A stretch of 64,000 nucleotides of DNA from positions 1 through 64,000 of the forward strand of contig JAZNCH010000048.1 of assembly GCA_045587445.1 (NCBI GenBank), in the 5' to 3' direction. The notes below the pieces were generated by a model. That model did no database searches. It was not told the DNA's origin and saw nothing but the letters and a program-made list of their open reading frames with translations. Positions 59,822 to 64,000 of the stretch are shown here, one piece after another. Within the stretch, counting starts at the first letter, position 1. Every line of letters starts with the position of its first letter. This DNA comes from RGIG1995 sp045587445 (GTDB lineage Bacteria > Bacillota > Clostridia > Oscillospirales > CAG-272). The position numbers and the translations under genes were made by a program.

Positions 59822-59877
59822 TTGACAAGGTTCCGCTTATATGATACAATATATTTAACATTTAGGTTAAATGTTAA
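59822..59877 (+). promoter_or_regulatory. Promoter and perfect dyad operator of the SdpR-like operon
   Basis: TTGACA (59822-59827), 17 bases, TACAAT (59845-59850). Just downstream TTAACATTTA-GGT-TAAATGTTAA (59855-59877) is a perfect 10-bp inverted repeat, well placed for repression by the ArsR-type protein encoded 14 bases further on. Confidence 0.88.
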
Positions 59878-59890
59878 AGGAGTGGTATTT

Positions 59891-60166
59891 TTGGCGATAC
59901 AAAATACGTTGAAGGCGCTTTCCGACCCTATACGTCGTGAAATCTTGAACCTTTTAAAAAAGGGGAGAATGTCGGCGGGGGATATCGTCGATAAATTTGA
60001 CGTAACGGGCGCATCAATTTCAAGGCATCTTTCGGTGCTAAAAGAAGCAGACTTAATAAGAGACTGCCGAGAGGGGAAATATATTTTTTACGAGCTTAAC
60101 ACCTCGGTGCTTGAGGACGTTATGCTTTGGATAACCGATTTAAAGGGAGTGGATAATAATGATTAA
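59891..60166 (+). CDS. ArsR-family autorepressor, SdpR-like
   Basis: 91 residues from a TTG start at 59891, seven bases after AAAGGAG; a longer frame would run back across the operator. Winged HTH throughout: AIQNTLKALSDPIRREILNL, SAGDIVDKFDVTGASISRHL, IFYELNTSVLEDVM. Length and sequence style match Bacillus SdpR, which represses sdpRI and is titrated to the membrane by SdpI bound to toxin. No metal-binding cysteines are seen, so metal sensing is unlikely. Overlaps the SdpI-like gene by 8 bases. Confidence 0.87.
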   Translation: MAIQNTLKALSDPIRREILNLLKKGRMSAGDIVDKFDVTGASISRHLSVLKEADLIRDCREGKYIFYELNTSVLEDVMLWITDLKGVDNND

Positions 60167-61268
60167 GAGATACAAAACTATGCTTATTATAACGTCGATA
60201 GTGATTTTGTTACCCATAATTTTTGGAGTAATAAAGTGGAATGACCTATCCGCAACATTTGCAACACATTGGGGCGTAAACGGGGAAGCAGACGGTTATT
60301 CGGGTAAGGTGCTTACAGTTTTCGGTTTGCCTATTATACTTCTTGCTTTTCATTGGTTGTGTGTTTTTATGTCGGAAAAGGATAAGAGAGGTAACAGCCA
60401 AAACAAAAGGCTTATGAATATTGTTCTTTGGATAATTCCTATTACATCGCTTTTTACAAACGGTATTATATATATGGCGGCAATGGGAAAAGGAATTGAG
60501 CCGACCGGTACTGTTTCGGTTCTTTTTGGTGTACTTTTTATTGTTATCGGAAACTATCTGCCGAAGTGCAGACAGAGTTTTACGATGGGCATAAAAATAA
60601 AATGGACTCTCGCTAACGAAGAAAACTGGAATGCTACACATAGAGTTGCGGGAAAACTATGGGTAGTAGGCGGAATTGTTATTTTGTTCGGTATACTTTT
60701 GCCCTTTGAAGCGGCTATGATAGCAATGCTTGGTATTATATTTGTTATGGTTTTGGTACCTGTTATTTACTCCGGGGTATATTATAAAAAGCAAGTGGAA
60801 GAGGGCAGAGCGGAGAAAAGACCTGTTGTAAAATATTTAAAGTGGCAAAAGAATTCTGCTGTTGGGACAATTTCGGGAGTAGTTATACTTTTGGTAATCT
60901 TATTCTTCGTTTTCGTTGGCGCAGGATTTGAGGCTGATTTTGATGATGAGTCATTTACCGTTGAGGCTTCGGGGTGGAGTGATTTGACCGTAGAATATTC
61001 GACTGTCGAAAGCGTTGAATACAGACACGATTTTGATATAGGCAGAAGAATAAGCGGTTTCGGTACACCGTCATTGTCAATGGGATTGTTTAGAAATGAC
61101 GAATTCGGTACGTACACAGTATTCGCCTACAACAGAGCTAAATCTTTTGTAATAATAAAATCGAAAGAAAAAGTACTTGTATTTGCAGATAAAGATATGG
61201 AAGTTACAAAGGACTTTTACGAAAAACTAACCGAGAAAACAGGAAGTGAAAACAATGAAAGCAATTGA
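60159..61268 (+). CDS. SdpI-like immunity/signalling membrane protein with extra PH-like C-terminus
   Basis: 369 residues. The N-terminal DUF1648 part reads WNDLSATFATHWGVNGEADG, followed by SdpI-type membrane spans (GNYLPKCRQSFTMGIKIKWT and NWNATHRVAGKLWVVGG) up to about residue 210. After another span (about 240-260) comes a soluble domain (about 265-360, SWSxLTVEYSTVESVEYR-like strands) resembling bacterial PH domains, so it is longer than the 207-residue Bacillus SdpI. It may sense a toxin or peptide and sequester the repressor. Operon order is repressor, SdpI, ABC ATPase, permease. No sdpC-like toxin gene is nearby. Confidence 0.83.
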   Translation: MIKRYKTMLIITSIVILLPIIFGVIKWNDLSATFATHWGVNGEADGYSGKVLTVFGLPIILLAFHWLCVFMSEKDKRGNSQNKRLMNIVLWIIPITSLFTNGIIYMAAMGKGIEPTGTVSVLFGVLFIVIGNYLPKCRQSFTMGIKIKWTLANEENWNATHRVAGKLWVVGGIVILFGILLPFEAAMIAMLGIIFVMVLVPVIYSGVYYKKQVEEGRAEKRPVVKYLKWQKNSAVGTISGVVILLVILFFVFVGAGFEADFDDESFTVEASGWSDLTVEYSTVESVEYRHDFDIGRRISGFGTPSLSMGLFRNDEFGTYTVFAYNRAKSFVIIKSKEKVLVFADKDMEVTKDFYEKLTEKTGSENNESN

Positions 61269-62130
61269 AATAAATGATTTGACGAAATTTTACGGCAAAT
61301 CAAGGGGTATAACCAACGTAAATCTAACCGTAGACGAGGGCGAATTCTTTGGGTTTATCGGACCTAACGGAGCCGGAAAAAGTACCACTATTCGTACTCT
61401 TTTGGGGCTTATATCAGCTACCTCGGGAAGTGCCAAAATATTCGGCAAGGATATTGTAAAAAACAAAACCGAGATATTGGCAGACGTTGGATATTTGCCC
61501 TCGGAAACTATGTTTTACAATGGTATGAAAGTAAAGGATATATTAAAGCTTTCGGAGAGCCTACGCGGAATCGACTGCAAAAAAGAAGCAGAAGAGCTTT
61601 GCGAAAGACTTGAGCTTGACGTAAACAAAAAGGTCAACGAGCTTTCTTTAGGCAACCGCAAAAAGCTTGGTATCGTATGCGCTATGCAGCATAAGCCGAA
61701 GCTTTATATTCTCGACGAACCCACAAGCGGACTTGACCCGTTGATTCAAAAAGAATTCTACGATATTTTGACAAAGAGAAATCAAGAGGGAGCGACGGTG
61801 TTTTTATCGTCTCACGTTCTCTCGGAAATAGGTAAATATTGCAAGAGAGCTGCCGTTATCAGAGAGGGCAAGATACTTGCGTGCGACAGTATTGAAAAGC
61901 TGGGACATACCGACGCAAAACGCGTTGTGTTAAGGGGAACGAAAGAGTTTGTTTCAAACAAAGATATTTTTGACGTAAAGCAAGAAAACGACTCGGTTAG
62001 CTTTTTATATAAGGGAACCCCAAAAGAGTTAACGGTGCTTTTATGTAAGCTTGATTTTGAAGACTTTACGGTATCGGATATTGATTTGGAAGAGGGCTTT
62101 ATGCACTTTTATGCAAAGGAGGGTAACTGA
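61255..62130 (+). CDS. ABC-2 exporter ATPase of the SdpRI-like operon
   Basis: 291 residues; ATG 61255 is favoured over a GTG nine bases earlier because AGGAAG is better spaced. Walker A GPNGAGKSTT, signature LSLGNRKKLG, Walker B LYILDEPTSGLDPL, H-loop SSHVLSEI, and a C-terminal alpha/beta extension (about 215-290). Starts inside the end of the SdpI-like gene, so it belongs to the same repressor-controlled operon. Probably powers self-defence export. Confidence 0.9.
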   Translation: MKAIEINDLTKFYGKSRGITNVNLTVDEGEFFGFIGPNGAGKSTTIRTLLGLISATSGSAKIFGKDIVKNKTEILADVGYLPSETMFYNGMKVKDILKLSESLRGIDCKKEAEELCERLELDVNKKVNELSLGNRKKLGIVCAMQHKPKLYILDEPTSGLDPLIQKEFYDILTKRNQEGATVFLSSHVLSEIGKYCKRAAVIREGKILACDSIEKLGHTDAKRVVLRGTKEFVSNKDIFDVKQENDSVSFLYKGTPKELTVLLCKLDFEDFTVSDIDLEEGFMHFYAKEGN

Positions 62131-62132
62131 AA

Positions 62133-62918
62133 ATGACTCTGTTTTTTCACGAAATGAAGAAGAATAGACTTTCGCTTTTTATATGGTCTATTGTAATTGC
62201 ATTTATGCTTTCCGTAAGTGTTATAATATATCCGGAAATGGAAGGGCAAATGTCAGAGATGAGCGATATGTTTGCCAATATGGGAAGCTTTACACAGGCT
62301 TTCGGTATGGATCAGCTGAACTTCGGTGAATTTATGGGCTATTTCGGCATAGAGTGCGGAAACGTTTTGGGACTTGGGGGTGCGTTGTTTGCCGCATTGG
62401 CGGGAATATCCGCTTTGGCAAAGGAAGAAAAGGACAGAACGGCGGAATTTTTGCTTTCACACCCTGTTTCAAGAATAAAAATAACTTTGCAAAAGCTTAT
62501 GTCGGTTTTCTGCCAAATAATATTACTGAATTTGGTTGTAGTGTGTGCGGCATTTTTGTGTATAGCCGTAATTGGCGTTGAATTTGACGTCGGCAATATC
62601 GTTTTGATATTCTTATCATATCTTTTGCTTCAGCTTGAAATAGGTATGATTACTTTTGGAATATCGGCATTTTTGAAAGGCAACGGACTTGGTATAGGGC
62701 TTGGATTTGCGATGTTATTTTACTTTGCGAATATTATTTCAAACCTTACCGAAGAAGCAAAATTTTTGAAATATATAACACCGTTTGGTTATGCCGACAG
62801 TGCGCAGATTATAGGCGACGGGGCACTGAAATGGGAATACCTTGCCACAGGTTTAGCAATAGGCGTTGTAAGTTTGGTTATAGGCTTTTACAAATACAAC
62901 AAAAAAGATATTTCGTAA
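62133..62918 (+). CDS. ABC-2 permease of the SdpRI-like operon
   Basis: 261 residues, six membrane spans. The segment LAKEEKDRTAEFLLSHPVSR is the cytoplasmic coupling region seen in YxlG/NosY-like ABC-2 permeases. Follows the ATPase gene by 2 bases. Last gene before a weak terminator. Confidence 0.88.
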   Translation: MTLFFHEMKKNRLSLFIWSIVIAFMLSVSVIIYPEMEGQMSEMSDMFANMGSFTQAFGMDQLNFGEFMGYFGIECGNVLGLGGALFAALAGISALAKEEKDRTAEFLLSHPVSRIKITLQKLMSVFCQIILLNLVVVCAAFLCIAVIGVEFDVGNIVLIFLSYLLLQLEIGMITFGISAFLKGNGLGIGLGFAMLFYFANIISNLTEEAKFLKYITPFGYADSAQIIGDGALKWEYLATGLAIGVVSLVIGFYKYNKKDIS

Positions 62919-62973
62919 GAAAAGAGTGTGCGGGGAAACCTTGCACATTCTATTGAGGCATTAATACGAAAAA

Positions 62974-63002
62974 ACTCCGAGCTAAAAACCCGGAGATTTT
63001 TG
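62974..63002 (+). terminator. Terminator of the SdpRI-ABC operon
   Basis: AACTCCG pairs with CGGAGATT around 62973-62998, with T5 following. The stem is short, so confidence is moderate. Confidence 0.5.
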
Positions 63003-63052
63003 CATAAATTAATACATTCGTTGCTGATAATATATCAGTAAGGGGTGATTAT

Positions 63053-64000
63053 ATGAATTCTGTTTGGAGTGAAAGTGTTAGAGGCACAAATTTTGAGCCG
63101 TTAAAAAAGAATAAAAAAGTTGATGTACTTATTATCGGCGGAGGAATGGCGGGGTTACTTTGCGCCTATATGCTAAAAACCCAAGGAGTTGACTGCGTAT
63201 TGGTTGAAGCAAATCAAATATGCTCCGGTATAACAAAAAATACTACGGCAAAAATAACCGTACAACACGGCTTGATATATGACAAGCTTATCAGCCGGTT
63301 CGGCGAAAGAAAAGCAAGGCTTTATTATGAAGCGCAAAGCAAGGCTTTGGAAGAGTATACAAAACTATGTCAAAAAATTGACTGCGATTACGAAACAAGA
63401 GATTCTTTTGTATATTCGATTGATGATAAAATTAAGTTAAGAAAAGAAATATCGGCGTTAAAAAAAATAGGTGTAGATTCCCTTTTTTGCGAAAATACCG
63501 AGCTTCCTTTTTCTTTGGCGGGGGCAGTTTGCATAAAGAATCAAGCACAATTTAATCCTTTGCGTTTCGCATTTGAAATAGCTAAGGGAGTGCCAGTTTA
63601 TGAAAATACAAAAGTTTTAGAGCTTATGCCGTATAAGGCTATAACGCAGTACGGAGAAATAAGCTGTAAGAAAATAATTGTTGCGACGCATTTCCCTATT
63701 TTAAATAAGCACGGAATGTACTTTTTGAAGTTGTATCAGCACAGGTCGTACGTTATTGCACTGAAAGGCGCACAAAACGTAACCGGAATGTACGTTGATG
63801 AAAAAGATACGGGATTATCTTTTCGAAGTTATGGGGATTTGTTATTGCTTGGCGGTGGTGCACACCGTACCGGCAAAAACGGTGGAAACTGGCACGAGCT
63901 TGAAGAGTTTGCACATAAGTACTATCCGTCGGCAAAGATTGTTAACAAGTGGGCAACGCAGGACTGTATGAGCCTTGACGGTGTGCCGTATATTGGAAAG
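63053..64000 (+). CDS. FAD-dependent oxidoreductase (DAO family), truncated by window end
   Basis: The frame opens at ATG 63053, behind AAGGGGTGAT, and is still open after 316 codons at the window edge. The FAD motif VDVLIIGGGMAGLLCAYMLK (about 24-43) is followed by LVEANQICSGITKNTTAKIT, the pattern of DAO-type enzymes that in many anaerobes end in a Rieske [2Fe-2S] domain; that end would lie outside the window. AHRTGKNGGNWHELEEFA and MSLDGVPYIGK near the edge support this subfamily. The substrate is unknown. Confidence 0.85.
   Translation, partial: MNSVWSESVRGTNFEPLKKNKKVDVLIIGGGMAGLLCAYMLKTQGVDCVLVEANQICSGITKNTTAKITVQHGLIYDKLISRFGERKARLYYEAQSKALEEYTKLCQKIDCDYETRDSFVYSIDDKIKLRKEISALKKIGVDSLFCENTELPFSLAGAVCIKNQAQFNPLRFAFEIAKGVPVYENTKVLELMPYKAITQYGEISCKKIIVATHFPILNKHGMYFLKLYQHRSYVIALKGAQNVTGMYVDEKDTGLSFRSYGDLLLLGGGAHRTGKNGGNWHELEEFAHKYYPSAKIVNKWATQDCMSLDGVPYIGK

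Overview
The window reads as chromosomal DNA of an anaerobic, spore-forming member of the Clostridia (Bacillota), probably a gut Oscillospirales/Ruminococcaceae-type organism. The signs are a spoVT gene, strong AAGGAGG-type ribosome sites, TTGACA/TATAAT promoters, many ferredoxin-type proteins, class B sortase-type proteins, AT-rich sequence and no respiratory membrane complexes. This placement is inferred from gene content; there is no rRNA or marker alignment behind it.

Layout. 1-1.7 kb: end of a surface-protein operon (partial membrane protein, Cna_B pilin-like protein, sortase-fold protein without the usual catalytic residues). 1.9-5.3 kb: a 40-bp direct repeat brackets a large hairpin, a Phd-like antitoxin and a single-chain restriction-modification enzyme, and ends inside the start of spoVT. 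5.8-9.1 kb: trkA-trkH potassium uptake and tRNA-Ser. 9.1-12.3 kb: oxidoreductases, a small membrane protein, gene remnants and a small regulator. 12.4-20 kb (minus strand): a lipoprotein with a 206-residue tandem duplication, then radC, a cell-wall amidase and a complete sugar ABC importer. 20.2-24 kb: gpmI, a class B sortase and a glycosyltransferase. 24-29.7 kb: NatAB-like ABC exporter, MgtC-like protein, cation/proton antiporter and a divergent LysR regulator. 30-34.5 kb: tRNA-Leu and initiator tRNA-Met, then two type II restriction-modification cassettes bounded by related repeats; the second is clearly EcoRV-type. 34.5-43.7 kb: mgtE, uraA-upp, a sugar symporter with a GH2 glycosidase, a possible AgrD-like peptide and a VanY-type carboxypeptidase.

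44.0-54.1 kb is the most striking block: ten tightly packed plus-strand genes encoding HdrB, HdrC, HdrA, an MvhD/FlxD-like subunit, two iron-sulfur FlxB/FlxC-like subunits, an FlxA-like FAD/NAD(H) subunit, an iron-sulfur and a flavoprotein subunit of fumarate-reductase type, and an AspT/YidE-type transporter. Together they look like a soluble NADH-driven, probably electron-bifurcating, heterodisulfide-reductase-like machine wired to a fumarate (or related enoate) reductase with its own dicarboxylate exchanger. The two fumarate-reductase-like subunits plus HdrB carry the same parts as methanogen thiol:fumarate reductase (TfrA and TfrB).

54.1-64 kb: radical SAM protein, ProX-type tRNA-editing domain protein, DegV, a TetR-controlled ABC-2 exporter with a LURP-one-like protein, an SdpR/SdpI-like regulator-immunity pair feeding into a second ABC-2 exporter, and the start of an FAD-dependent oxidoreductase cut by the window end.
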